Below are positions 6,317 through 13,059 of a DNA stretch of 13,059 bases, one piece after another (within the stretch, counting starts at the first letter, position 1; the number at the start of each line of letters is the position of its first letter). The stretch spans positions 1 through 13,059 of the forward strand of contig JALRFG010000018.1 of assembly GCA_023253795.1 (NCBI GenBank), in the 5' to 3' direction. The DNA is from Methylocystis sp. GTDB taxonomy: Bacteria; Pseudomonadota; Alphaproteobacteria; Rhizobiales; Beijerinckiaceae. The notes beneath the pieces are model-generated. The model made no database searches. It saw only the letters and a program-made list of their open reading frames with translations, and was not told the DNA's origin. The translations under genes were made by a program, and so were the position numbers.

Positions 6317-7345
6317 GTGACGCTTTTCGAACGCTATCTTTCCATCTGGGTCGCGCTCTGCATTATCGCGGGCGTCGTGCTCGGCCATCTCTTCCCGCAA
6401 TTTTTCCACGCCATCGCCGCGTTTGAAATCGCAAAAGTGAATTTGCCTGTCGCCTTGCTCATCTGGCTGATGATCATTCCCATGCTGATGCGGATCGATT
6501 TCTCGGCGCTGAAAGAGGTTGGCCGCCACTGGCGCGGCATCGGCGTGACCCTTTTCGTCAACTGGGCGGTCAAACCCTTTTCGATGGCGCTGCTGGGCTG
6601 GATTTTCATCGGCGGCCTGTTTCGCGACGCGCTCCCCGCCGATCAGATCGACTCTTACATCGCCGGACTGATCCTTCTCGCCGCTGCGCCCTGTACGGCG
6701 ATGGTTTTTGTCTGGTCGAGCCTCACAAAGGGCGAGCCGCATTTCACGCTCAGTCAGGTGGCGTTGAATGACGCCATCATGATTGTCGCTTTCGCGCCGC
6801 TCGTTGGTCTGTTGCTCGGTCTCTCGGCGATCACCGTGCCATGGGACACGCTGTTTCTGTCGGTGTCGCTCTACATCGTCGCGCCGGTTATCCTCGCCCA
6901 GATCGCGCGCCGCGCTCTGCTATCCTCCGGCGACGACGTCGCCCTGAATGCGACGCTTGCGAAACTCTCGCCCTTATCTCTCGTCGCCTTGCTGGCGACG
7001 CTCGTATTGCTGTTTGGCTTTCAGGGGGAGCAGATTGTGAAACAACCGGCGATCATCGCCATGCTGGCGGTTCCAATTCTGATCCAGGTCTATTTCAACG
7101 CCGGTTTGGCCTATGCGCTGAACCGGATCGCCGGCGAAGCGCATTGCGTCGCCGGACCATCGGCGCTGATCGGCGCTAGTAATTTCTTCGAGCTCGCCGT
7201 CGCCGCCGCCATCAGCCTGTTCGGCTTCGACTCCGGCGCGGCGCTGGCGACGGTCGTCGGCGTGCTGATCGAAGTGCCGGTGATGCTCAGCGTCGTCTGG
7301 ATCGTTAATCGCAGCAAGCCTTGGTACGAAAGAACCGCGACCTGA
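6317..7345 (+). CDS. acr3: ACR3 family arsenite efflux transporter
   Basis: Acr3 exports arsenite across the inner membrane, driven by the proton motive force. The 342-residue protein has about ten hydrophobic segments, for example 9-26, 42-59, 76-99, 115-133, 151-172, 178-197, 219-236, 245-267, 283-303 and 307-330. Family marks are NLPVALLIWLMIIPMLMRID (42-61), LAAAPCTAMVFVWS (121-134), QVALNDAIMIVAFAPLVGLL (147-166), ALIGASNFFELAVA (283-296) and LIEVPVMLSVVW (317-328). Cys126 and Glu292 correspond in context to the helix-4 Cys and helix-9 Glu needed for transport in characterised Acr3 (C129/E305 in Alkaliphilus). The start is GTG at 6317: GGAG (6306-6309) is seven bases upstream, and homology begins exactly here; the frame upstream lies inside arsC. 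Four bases separate it from the arsC stop, completing arsR-arsC-acr3. Confidence 0.93.
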   Translation: MTLFERYLSIWVALCIIAGVVLGHLFPQFFHAIAAFEIAKVNLPVALLIWLMIIPMLMRIDFSALKEVGRHWRGIGVTLFVNWAVKPFSMALLGWIFIGGLFRDALPADQIDSYIAGLILLAAAPCTAMVFVWSSLTKGEPHFTLSQVALNDAIMIVAFAPLVGLLLGLSAITVPWDTLFLSVSLYIVAPVILAQIARRALLSSGDDVALNATLAKLSPLSLVALLATLVLLFGFQGEQIVKQPAIIAMLAVPILIQVYFNAGLAYALNRIAGEAHCVAGPSALIGASNFFELAVAAAISLFGFDSGAALATVVGVLIEVPVMLSVVWIVNRSKPWYERTAT

Positions 7346-7382
7346 TCCGGATCAAACGACGCTCACGTCAGGTAGATTAGGC

Positions 7383-8381
7383 TCAATCGGCCCGGCGTTT
7401 GCGCTTCTTGTCGAGATCGAGAGACTTGCCGATGATGTGCTCGTCGCGGCCGATCACATGCGCGCTGGCGCCGACAATCAGCGGATCGGGACCGTGAACG
7501 ACGCTGCGATCCTTGTTGGGATAGTCGAGACTGGTCAGGAAGTGCTGCATGCAGTTGAGGCGGGCGCGTTTCTTGTCGTCCGATTTGATGACGATCCACG
7601 GCGCATCGGCGGTGTCGGTGAAGAAGAACATCGCCTCCTTCGCCTCGGTGTAATCGTCCCACTTATCCATTGACGCGCGATCGATGGGCGACAGCTTCCA
7701 TTGTTTCAGCGGATCGGTCTCGCGCGCCTTGAACCGGCGCGTCTGCTCATCGCGGGTCACCGAAAACCAGTATTTGAACAGGCGCATTCCGGAACCGACG
7801 AACATCCGCTCCAGTTCGGGACATTGGCGCATGAAATCGAGATATTCATTGGGCGTGCAAAAATTCATCACGCGCTCGACGCCGGCGCGATTGTACCAGG
7901 AGCGATCGAAGAAGACGATCTCGCCGCCCGCCGGCAGATTCTGGATATAGCGCTGGAAATACCATTGCGTGCGTTCGCGCTCGGAGGGCTTCTCCAGCGC
8001 CACCACGCGCGCGCCGCGGGGGTTGAGATGCTCCATGAAGCGCTTGATCGTGCCGCCCTTGCCGGCGGCGTCGCGCCCCTCGAACAGAACGACGATCTTC
8101 TGCTGCGTCTCCTTGATCCAGTTCTGCGCCTTCAGCAGCTCGACCTGCAAAGCCTCCATGTGCTCCACATAGTTTTTTTCGCGCACCCGGTGCTTGTAGG
8201 GGAACTCGCCGCTTTCGAAGGCATGGCGGATCGCGTCCGGATCGGCGCGCAGGCGGCGAGTGTCGTCATGGAAGGATCGATGCGCCTCCGCCCCGGAAGC
8301 CCCCGTTCCGTCCCGAGCCACGATCTTTTCAAGAGCGGCTTCGATCTCGGCGGGCTTCACAGCGTCTTTCGCGTCGTCCAT
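7383..8381 (-). CDS. ppk2: Polyphosphate kinase 2 (class I PPK2)
   Basis: PPK2 enzymes transfer phosphate between polyphosphate and nucleotides; single-domain class I members phosphorylate NDPs to NTPs at the expense of polyphosphate. The 332-residue protein has the Walker A FEGRDAAGKGGTIKRF (100-115, Lys108) and the Walker B/lid block FFDRSWYNRAGVERV (157-171). Further family stretches are EKPSERERTQWYFQRYIQNL (130-149), GMRLFKYWFSVTRDEQTRRF (198-217), DPLKQWKLSPIDRASMDKW (223-241) and DDYTEAKEAMFFFTD (242-256). The N-terminal 60 residues are charged and variable; the C-terminus ends in a basic KKRKRR tail. The start is ATG 8381, eight bases after AGGAG (8394-8390); the frame is open 36 codons further but that part is unlike the family. 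It is convergent with acr3 (37 bp) and divergent from the ppiD-like gene. Nucleotide preference (ADP, GDP, AMP) is not readable with certainty. Confidence 0.93.
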   Translation of the reverse strand: MDDAKDAVKPAEIEAALEKIVARDGTGASGAEAHRSFHDDTRRLRADPDAIRHAFESGEFPYKHRVREKNYVEHMEALQVELLKAQNWIKETQQKIVVLFEGRDAAGKGGTIKRFMEHLNPRGARVVALEKPSERERTQWYFQRYIQNLPAGGEIVFFDRSWYNRAGVERVMNFCTPNEYLDFMRQCPELERMFVGSGMRLFKYWFSVTRDEQTRRFKARETDPLKQWKLSPIDRASMDKWDDYTEAKEAMFFFTDTADAPWIVIKSDDKKRARLNCMQHFLTSLDYPNKDRSVVHGPDPLIVGASAHVIGRDEHIIGKSLDLDKKRKRRAD

Positions 8382-8404
8382 CGTCCATTCTCCTGGCAAC
8401 AAGC

Positions 8405-8428
8405 CCCGGTTCCGCCGAAGCGGCCGGG
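8405..8428 (-). promoter_or_regulatory. UUCG-capped stem-loop in the ppk2 leader
   Basis: On the minus strand the sequence folds as CCCGG-CCGC-TTCG-GCGG-AA-CCGGG: an inner 4-bp stem closed by the very stable cUUCGg tetraloop, stacked on an outer 5-bp stem with a 2-base bulge. It ends ten bases before the ppk2 AGGAG. No gene lies upstream on that strand and no T-run follows, so it is not a terminator. It could stabilise the mRNA 5' end or affect ribosome access. I could not place a convincing ppk2 promoter upstream, so its presence in the transcript is an inference. Confidence 0.5.
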
Positions 8429-8522
8429 CTTCTCTCTTTTTCATCTGTCGCGAGGATGCCGCCGGGGAAAAAACCGGGCAAGAGCGCATATCAGCGCAAC
8501 CGGCCCTTTCCCGCGCGGCTCA

Positions 8523-8551
8523 TTGCCACGGCCGCCGCCCCTCCCTATAGT
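8523..8551 (+). promoter_or_regulatory. Strong sigma-70-type promoter of ppiD-trpE
   Basis: TTGCCA (8523-8528) and TATAGT (8546-8551) are separated by exactly 17 bases; each box matches the consensus at five of six positions. The predicted start is near 8558, giving a leader of about 50 bases. The leader contains a small GGGGC-TGACG-GCCCC stem (8564-8578). There is no short tryptophan-rich leader ORF, so classical trp attenuation is not indicated here. Confidence 0.7.
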
Positions 8552-8607
8552 CCGCGCCAAAACGGGGCTGACGGCCCCTTAACGTCAAAACAGAGGATGC
8601 TGGAACA

Positions 8608-10515
8608 ATGCTCGAAGGCCTGCGCGTCGCATCGCAGAACTGGATCGGCCGCGCCCTGATGGCGCTAGTCATGGGCGTCATCGTCGTCAGTTTCGCGATC
8701 TGGGGCGTCGGCGACGTCTTCCGGGGCATGACCACCCAGCGTCTGGCCAAGGTCGGTTCGGAAGAAGTGTCGGTGGACGCTTTCCGCTCCGCCTATCAGA
8801 ACGAGCTGCGCAGCATTCAGCAGCGCCTGCGCCGCGCCGTCACCAATCAGGAAGCCCGCCAGGCCGGCCTCGACCAGCAGGTTCTGCAACGCCTGATCAC
8901 CGAAGCGGCGCTTGATCAGAAGATCCACGCCATGCGGCTCGCCTCCAGCGACGAGACCACGCAGCGCCTGCTCGCCAATGAGAAGGCGTTTCAAGGCGCC
9001 GACGGCAAGTTCGACGCCGCCCGCTTCAAGGAAATCGCCGCCAACGCCGGCTATACCGAGCGCAACTTCGTCACCGCTCAAAAGGCGGCCTATCTGCGCA
9101 AGCTTCTCACCGATGTCGTTATCGCCGGCACGGAGCCGCCGAAGCTGATGGTCGAGGCCATTCATCGCTTCCGCAATGAAAACCGCTCGGTCGATTATTT
9201 CATCCTGCCGGTTTCCGCAGCCGGCGTCGGCGCGACGCCCTCGGATGAGGAGTTGAAGAAATACTTCGCGGACCGCGAACAAAGCTTCCGCGCCAAGGAA
9301 TATCGCAAGCTGACGACGCTCACCGTGAGCCCGTCGAGCCTGTCCAAGCCCGCCGCCGTGACGCCGGACGAAATTCGCAAGCTCTACGATGAGGTGAAGA
9401 CCAAGCGTTTCGGCACGGCGGAGAAGCGTGACGTCCGCCAGATCGTTCTCAAGACCGATAAGGAAGTGGCGGATGCGCTCGCTCGCCTGAAGGGCGGCCT
9501 CGACATCGACGCGCTCGCCGCCGAATTGAAGCTCAACCCGAAAGACGTCAAACTGGGCCTCGTTGAGCAGCGTGATTTCGGCGACCCGAAAGTGGGCGCC
9601 GCCGTCTTCGCCATCGCCAAGCCCGGCCTCGCCGAGCCGGTGAAAACGGCGTTCGGAACAGTGATTTCGCAGGTCAAGGCGATCCAGCCTTCGGTCTTCA
9701 CCAAGAGCTATGAGCAGGCGGAAGCCGAACTGCGCGGAGAAATCGCCGCCCAGAAGGCGGCGCCGGACGTCAGCCGTCTGCGTGATCTCATCGAAGACCA
9801 GCGCTCCTCCGGCAAGCCGCTCGCCGAAGCGGCCAAAGCCGCTGGACTGGAGGTCAAGACGATCGATGGCGTTGACGACGTCGGCCTCGACCACGCCGGC
9901 AAGCCGGTCGCGGATATTTCCGGCGGACCGGATCTGCTCAAGGCGGCTTTCGCTTCAGATGTCGGCGTCGACAATGACACCGTCGCCACCCGCGACGGCG
10001 GCTATGTCTGGTTCGAGGTCAACGCCATCGATCCCGCCCGTCAGAAGACCTTCGAGGAGGTCAAGAGCGCGGTGCTGGAAGCCATGCGGGCGGAAGCCGC
10101 GCAGAAGGTTCTTGGCGAAAAAGCCGAAGAAGCGGCGAACAAAATCCGCGGCGGCCAGTCGATTGACGATGTCGCCAAAGGCTTCAACGTCGATGTCAAA
10201 CGCGCAACCAATGTGAAGCGCGAGTCGCGCCCGGATATCCCCAACAACGCCATCGTCGCCTTCTTCGATGTCGCGCCGCATGGCGCCGGCACAGTGGCGA
10301 CGGACAACGGCCGTCTGGTGTTTTTCGTGAAAGACTCCACTGCGCCGGCGTTTGATCCGACATCGATCGAATCCAAAACCATCGCCGAGCAGTTGAAACC
10401 CGCGCTGCAAAACGATCTGCTGGAGCAATATATCGGCGGATTGGAGAACACGTTTAACGTCGACATCAATCAAAAGGCGCTGGCAGCGGCGACGGGAGCG
10501 GAAAAGGAACAGTGA
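8608..10515 (+). CDS. ppiD: Membrane-anchored PpiD/SurA-like peptidyl-prolyl isomerase (foldase)
   Basis: The protein is expected to be a periplasmic chaperone/foldase tethered to the inner membrane, helping outer-membrane and secreted proteins after Sec export. The 635 residues fit PpiD-like proteins. A single membrane anchor is at 16-34 (ALMALVMGVIVVSFAIWGV), after a short cytoplasmic end with RVASQNWIGR. The SurA N-terminal-type chaperone domain follows (about 45-200; RLITEAALDQKIHAMRLASS is typical at 95-114). A divergent parvulin-like domain (about 272-365) contains RDVRQIVL, DFGDPKVGAAVFAIAKPGLA and PVKTAFGTVISQVKAIQP, and a lysine/alanine-rich second half follows. Start ATG 8608 has GAGGA (8593-8597) ten bases upstream. 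Whether the parvulin domain is catalytically active is uncertain, as in E. coli PpiD. The stop overlaps the trpE start by 4 nt. Confidence 0.88.
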   Translation: MLEGLRVASQNWIGRALMALVMGVIVVSFAIWGVGDVFRGMTTQRLAKVGSEEVSVDAFRSAYQNELRSIQQRLRRAVTNQEARQAGLDQQVLQRLITEAALDQKIHAMRLASSDETTQRLLANEKAFQGADGKFDAARFKEIAANAGYTERNFVTAQKAAYLRKLLTDVVIAGTEPPKLMVEAIHRFRNENRSVDYFILPVSAAGVGATPSDEELKKYFADREQSFRAKEYRKLTTLTVSPSSLSKPAAVTPDEIRKLYDEVKTKRFGTAEKRDVRQIVLKTDKEVADALARLKGGLDIDALAAELKLNPKDVKLGLVEQRDFGDPKVGAAVFAIAKPGLAEPVKTAFGTVISQVKAIQPSVFTKSYEQAEAELRGEIAAQKAAPDVSRLRDLIEDQRSSGKPLAEAAKAAGLEVKTIDGVDDVGLDHAGKPVADISGGPDLLKAAFASDVGVDNDTVATRDGGYVWFEVNAIDPARQKTFEEVKSAVLEAMRAEAAQKVLGEKAEEAANKIRGGQSIDDVAKGFNVDVKRATNVKRESRPDIPNNAIVAFFDVAPHGAGTVATDNGRLVFFVKDSTAPAFDPTSIESKTIAEQLKPALQNDLLEQYIGGLENTFNVDINQKALAAATGAEKEQ

Positions 10516-12041
10516 CCGGCCCCGTTTTCGAGCCCGACTATCAGGACTTCGCCAGCGACTACGACGCGGGCCGACCGCGGCTTGTCGTCACCCGTCTGGT
10601 CGCCGATCTCGAAACGCCTGTTTCGGCCTATCTGAAGCTCTGTCGCAATCGCGCCGGCGCGACCTTCCTGCTGGAATCGGTCGAAGGCGGCGCCGCGCGC
10701 GGTCGTTATTCGATGATCGGTCTCGATCCGGACGTGATTTTTCGCGTTGCCGGCGACAAGGCCGACATCAATCGCGATGCGCTGAATAATCCCGACGCCT
10801 TTACGCCTTGCGACAGCGCGCCGCTGATCGCGCTGCGTCAGCTAATCGCCGAGTCCGCTGTGGCGCAGAGCGCGCAACTGCCGCCGATGGCGGCCGGCGT
10901 GTTCGGTTATCTGGGCTATGACATGGTGCGCCAGATGGAGCGTCTGGCGCCGGCGAAAGCCGATTGGACCGGCGCGCCGGATGCGCTGCTGGTGCGCCCG
11001 ACGATCATGGTCGTCTTCGATACGGTGCGCGACGAAATCGCGCTCGTCACGCCGGTGCGGCCGCGCGCAGGCGTTGGCGCCAAAGCCGCCTATGAAGCGG
11101 CGCTCGAACGCCTCGACCGGATTGTCGCGACGCTGGACGCGCCGCTCGATCATCGCGAAGCCGGCGTTGATCCGACACTCGCAGCGCCGGCGCCGACATC
11201 GAACACGCCGAAGTCGCGTTTTCTCGATATGGTCGAACGCGCCAAGGAATACATTCGCGCCGGCGATATTTTTCAGGTCGTGCTGTCGCAGCGCTTCACC
11301 GCGCCCTTCGCTTTGCCCGCCTTTGCGCTCTATCGCGCTTTGCGACGCGTCAATCCGGCGCCGTTTCTCTGCTTCCTGGATTTCAACGATTTCCAGATCG
11401 TCTGCTCCAGTCCCGAAATTCTCGTGCGTGTCGCCGAGGGCAAGGTGACGATCCGTCCGATCGCCGGCACACGCTGGCGCAGCGATGTGAAAGCCGAAGA
11501 CGAACGTCTCGCCGCTGACCTGCTCGCCGACGAGAAAGAACGCGCCGAACATTTGATGCTGCTCGATCTGGGCCGCAATGACGTCGGCCGCGTCGCCAAA
11601 ACCGGCACGGTGCGCGTCACCGACAGCTTCACCATCGAACGCTACAGCCATGTGATGCACATCGTCTCGAATGTCGAAGGCGAACTGGATCCGCGTCACG
11701 ACTGCATCGATGCGCTTTCCGCCGGGTTCCCGGCCGGAACCGTCTCCGGCGCGCCGAAGGTGCGCGCCATGGAGATCATCGACGAACTCGAAGTCGACAA
11801 GCGCGGCATTTATGGCGGCTGCATCGGTTATTTCGGCTCCGGCGGCCAGATGGACACCTGCATCGTGCTGCGCACTGCGATCGTCAAAGACGGTCAGATG
11901 CATGTGCAGGCAGGCGCCGGCGTCGTTTACGACAGCGAACCGGAATATGAAAATCGCGAATGCGAGAACAAGGCGAAAGCCCTGTTTCGCGCTGCGGAAG
12001 AGGCCGTGCGTTTTGCGACGCGCGCCCGTCGCGGACAATAG
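10512..12041 (+). CDS. trpE: Anthranilate synthase component I
   Basis: TrpE converts chorismate to anthranilate, using ammonia supplied by the glutaminase subunit TrpG; it is the first committed step to tryptophan. The 509-residue protein contains the LLES motif (53-56) of the tryptophan feedback site, and the chorismate-binding domain with FQVVLSQRF (254-262), the CSSPEILVRV strand (298-307), RPIAGTRWR (315-323), EHLMLLDLGRNDVGRVA (346-362), AGFPAGTVSGAPKVRAMEII (404-423) and AGAGVVYDSEPEYENRECEN (467-486). Tryptophan inhibition is therefore expected. The start is GTG at 10512, overlapping the ppiD-like stop (GTGA); a GGGAG at 10494-10498 is somewhat far, so coupling is likely. It is not fused to TrpG, and trpG is not within the next 1 kb, unlike the trpE-trpG runs of some relatives. 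The identity is secure. Confidence 0.96.
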   Translation: MTGPVFEPDYQDFASDYDAGRPRLVVTRLVADLETPVSAYLKLCRNRAGATFLLESVEGGAARGRYSMIGLDPDVIFRVAGDKADINRDALNNPDAFTPCDSAPLIALRQLIAESAVAQSAQLPPMAAGVFGYLGYDMVRQMERLAPAKADWTGAPDALLVRPTIMVVFDTVRDEIALVTPVRPRAGVGAKAAYEAALERLDRIVATLDAPLDHREAGVDPTLAAPAPTSNTPKSRFLDMVERAKEYIRAGDIFQVVLSQRFTAPFALPAFALYRALRRVNPAPFLCFLDFNDFQIVCSSPEILVRVAEGKVTIRPIAGTRWRSDVKAEDERLAADLLADEKERAEHLMLLDLGRNDVGRVAKTGTVRVTDSFTIERYSHVMHIVSNVEGELDPRHDCIDALSAGFPAGTVSGAPKVRAMEIIDELEVDKRGIYGGCIGYFGSGGQMDTCIVLRTAIVKDGQMHVQAGAGVVYDSEPEYENRECENKAKALFRAAEEAVRFATRARRGQ

Positions 12042-12063
12042 GCCGTAACGCGGGGAGCCGGCG

Positions 12064-12606
12064 ATGGCGGAACCAACAATCTACGACGAGGGCGAAGACC
12101 CGTATCGTCCGATCCGCGTTGGCGATCCGTCATCTGTGTCCGACACGCCAAAATGGGGTCTGCTGCTCTCGCGCTTCATGCGCATTGTCGCCCTGTTCTG
12201 GCTGACGCAGGGCCTCATGCACTGGCGGATCATTCTGGGTTCCGATCAGTCGATTTTCGACGTCATGCCGCGCAACGCGGCCTTCGCGATCATTTTCTTC
12301 GCTGTGCTCGATCTCGTCGCCGGCGTCGGCCTGTGGCTCGCGACGCCCTGGGGCGGCGTGTTGTGGCTGCTGATCGCCAGCGCCCAGATTTTCGTCACGC
12401 TCAGCCTACCAGGATTTTTCGTCGGCGGTTATTGGCTGATCGGCATCGATGCGGCGCTGATCCTGTTTTATCTGACGCTGACCTTCGAAGCCGGTCGCGA
12501 CGATGACGCCGTGCGGCTGCACGAACGCCGGCGGCGCAGAAAACTTGAAAAACAAAAAGCCGCCGCAGCGAAGAAGGTCGCGAAAAGCGAAACGCCGGAA
12601 GCCTAG
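12064..12606 (+). CDS. Small four-helix membrane protein, DUF6163-like
   Basis: This 180-residue protein has unknown function. It has a polar N-terminus (1-30), four hydrophobic segments (about 33-53, 72-93, 97-114 and 118-141), and a strongly charged C-terminus with RLHERRRRRKLEKQKAAAAK (151-170), likely cytoplasmic. The pattern and sequence resemble the DUF6163 family of Hyphomicrobiales; that name is from memory and not as firm as the topology. The start is ATG 12064 with GGGGAG (12052-12057) six bases upstream. It begins 22 bp after trpE on the same strand and so probably shares its transcript. No enzymatic motif or conserved histidine/cysteine cluster is visible. Its stop is three bases from the stop of the opposing phosphoribosyltransferase gene, with no terminator between them. 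Confidence 0.8.
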   Translation: MAEPTIYDEGEDPYRPIRVGDPSSVSDTPKWGLLLSRFMRIVALFWLTQGLMHWRIILGSDQSIFDVMPRNAAFAIIFFAVLDLVAGVGLWLATPWGGVLWLLIASAQIFVTLSLPGFFVGGYWLIGIDAALILFYLTLTFEAGRDDDAVRLHERRRRRKLEKQKAAAAKKVAKSETPEA

Positions 12607-12609
12607 ACT

Positions 12610-13059
12610 TTAAGCAGACGGATTGGCGCGGGCGCGAATGACCTCTAGCGTGTCGTCGACAAGAAGCGCGCCATTGCGATAAACCGGCCGCAATAAGTTC
12701 ACGCCGCCAGCCAATGGCTGGAAAGTTTGCTCATCCACACGCACGGTCTCATACGCCGGATTCGCGACCAGCCCGAGCAGCCCCGGCTTCGACCGCTTGC
12801 TGTGATCGGAGATGGGGTCCTTGTGAATGTCGCGCCAGACGCCCTCTATCGCCACCGCGCTGGCTTTGCAGGCGAATTGTTGCGTGTCGCGATCAAGTCG
12901 CTGCAACAACGCGCCACCCATACCAAACCCGACATTGGCGACGCTGAATCCATCCGCGATCACGCGCGCAAGGATCGCCGCAATACTCGCCGGGTTAACC
13001 CCGTCGCCCTGCAACACGCGCACATGACGCAACAGCTTGTAGCCCTTGCCATTAAGGTC
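12610..13059 (-). CDS. nadV: NAMPT-type nicotinamide/nicotinate phosphoribosyltransferase, C-terminal part, cut by window edge
   Basis: The last 149 residues are present; the frame enters from the right edge. The family joins nicotinamide (or nicotinate) with PRPP to make NMN (or NaMN) for NAD salvage. The fragment matches the C-terminal third of human NAMPT/bacterial NadV rather than PncB: VRVLQGDGVN (13-22 of the fragment), the phosphate-binding FGMGGALLQRLDRDT (45-59), FACKASAVAIEGVWRD (62-77), then KDPISDHSKRSKPG (80-93) and the final DTLEVIRARA. The Asp in QGDGV, the Gly-Gly pair (48-49) and the Arg of RDT (57) correspond in context to NAMPT Asp354, Gly383-Gly384 and Arg392. The residue deciding amide versus acid preference (Asp219 in NAMPT) is outside the window. 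Many databases label such proteins simply nicotinate phosphoribosyltransferase. It is convergent with the DUF6163-like gene. Confidence 0.87.
   Translation of the reverse strand, partial: DLNGKGYKLLRHVRVLQGDGVNPASIAAILARVIADGFSVANVGFGMGGALLQRLDRDTQQFACKASAVAIEGVWRDIHKDPISDHSKRSKPGLLGLVANPAYETVRVDEQTFQPLAGGVNLLRPVYRNGALLVDDTLEVIRARANPSA

Noticed and set aside
7340..7373. ACCTGA/TCAGGT inverted repeat and the TGATCCGGATCA palindrome between acr3 and ppk2 as a bidirectional terminator
   Set aside because: The 6-bp stem has a 22-base loop, the inner palindrome has no loop, and no T-run follows on either strand.
8382..8489. 36 extra N-terminal codons for PPK2
   Set aside because: They would run through the leader hairpin and the AGGAG site and do not resemble the family; ATG 8381 is better placed.
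8665..9894. 409-codon minus-strand frame opposite the ppiD-like gene
   Set aside because: Shadow of a well-supported gene; composition is low-complexity (Gly, Ala, Arg, Leu) and has no family match I recognise.
10842..12038. 398-codon minus-strand frame opposite trpE
   Set aside because: Shadow of trpE with biased composition and no domain.

Overview
This window is a GC-rich stretch of an alphaproteobacterial chromosome, most likely from the order Hyphomicrobiales (Rhizobiales). The clues are a TrcR (DUF1013) protein and a DUF6163-like membrane protein, both of which I associate with that group, the adjacency of a PpiD-type foldase and trpE, and the codon use. A Beijerinckiaceae/Methylocystaceae-type host is a guess. 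I see no insertion sequence, phage gene, tRNA, rRNA or CRISPR array. Coding density is about 92%.

Left part (1-4010): the N-terminal third of an acyl-CoA synthetase and the DUF1013 regulator gene trcR lie on the minus strand. Divergent from trcR, purM and purN overlap by 4 nt; they catalyse steps 5 and 3 of purine synthesis. They are followed by a metaxin/Fax-type glutathione S-transferase-like gene.

Middle part (4014-8381): ndk and tpiA are on the minus strand. ndk has a good promoter in the gap behind tpiA and a Rho-independent terminator after its stop. A compact arsenic resistance operon, arsR-arsC-acr3, is divergent from tpiA and has a palindromic operator on its start codon. Convergent to acr3 is ppk2, a class I polyphosphate kinase 2.

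Right part (8382-13059): a near-consensus promoter drives a 635-residue membrane-anchored PpiD/SurA-like foldase gene, which overlaps trpE by 4 nt. A small four-helix membrane protein gene (DUF6163-like) follows at a short distance. The last gene, on the minus strand and cut by the window edge, is the C-terminal third of a NAMPT-type nicotinamide phosphoribosyltransferase.

How they work together: most of the window is housekeeping and nucleotide metabolism (purine synthesis, NTP/NDP balancing by Ndk and PPK2, NAD salvage, tryptophan entry). The accessory part is the ars operon, perhaps with ppk2, which sits between tpiA and the ppiD-like gene, two genes I recall as close neighbours in many alphaproteobacteria. 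I did not find a clearly undescribed system. The spots most worth a second look are the arsR control region, the C-terminal cysteine site of ArsR, the hairpins in front of tpiA and ppk2, and the ars/ppk2 insertion itself.
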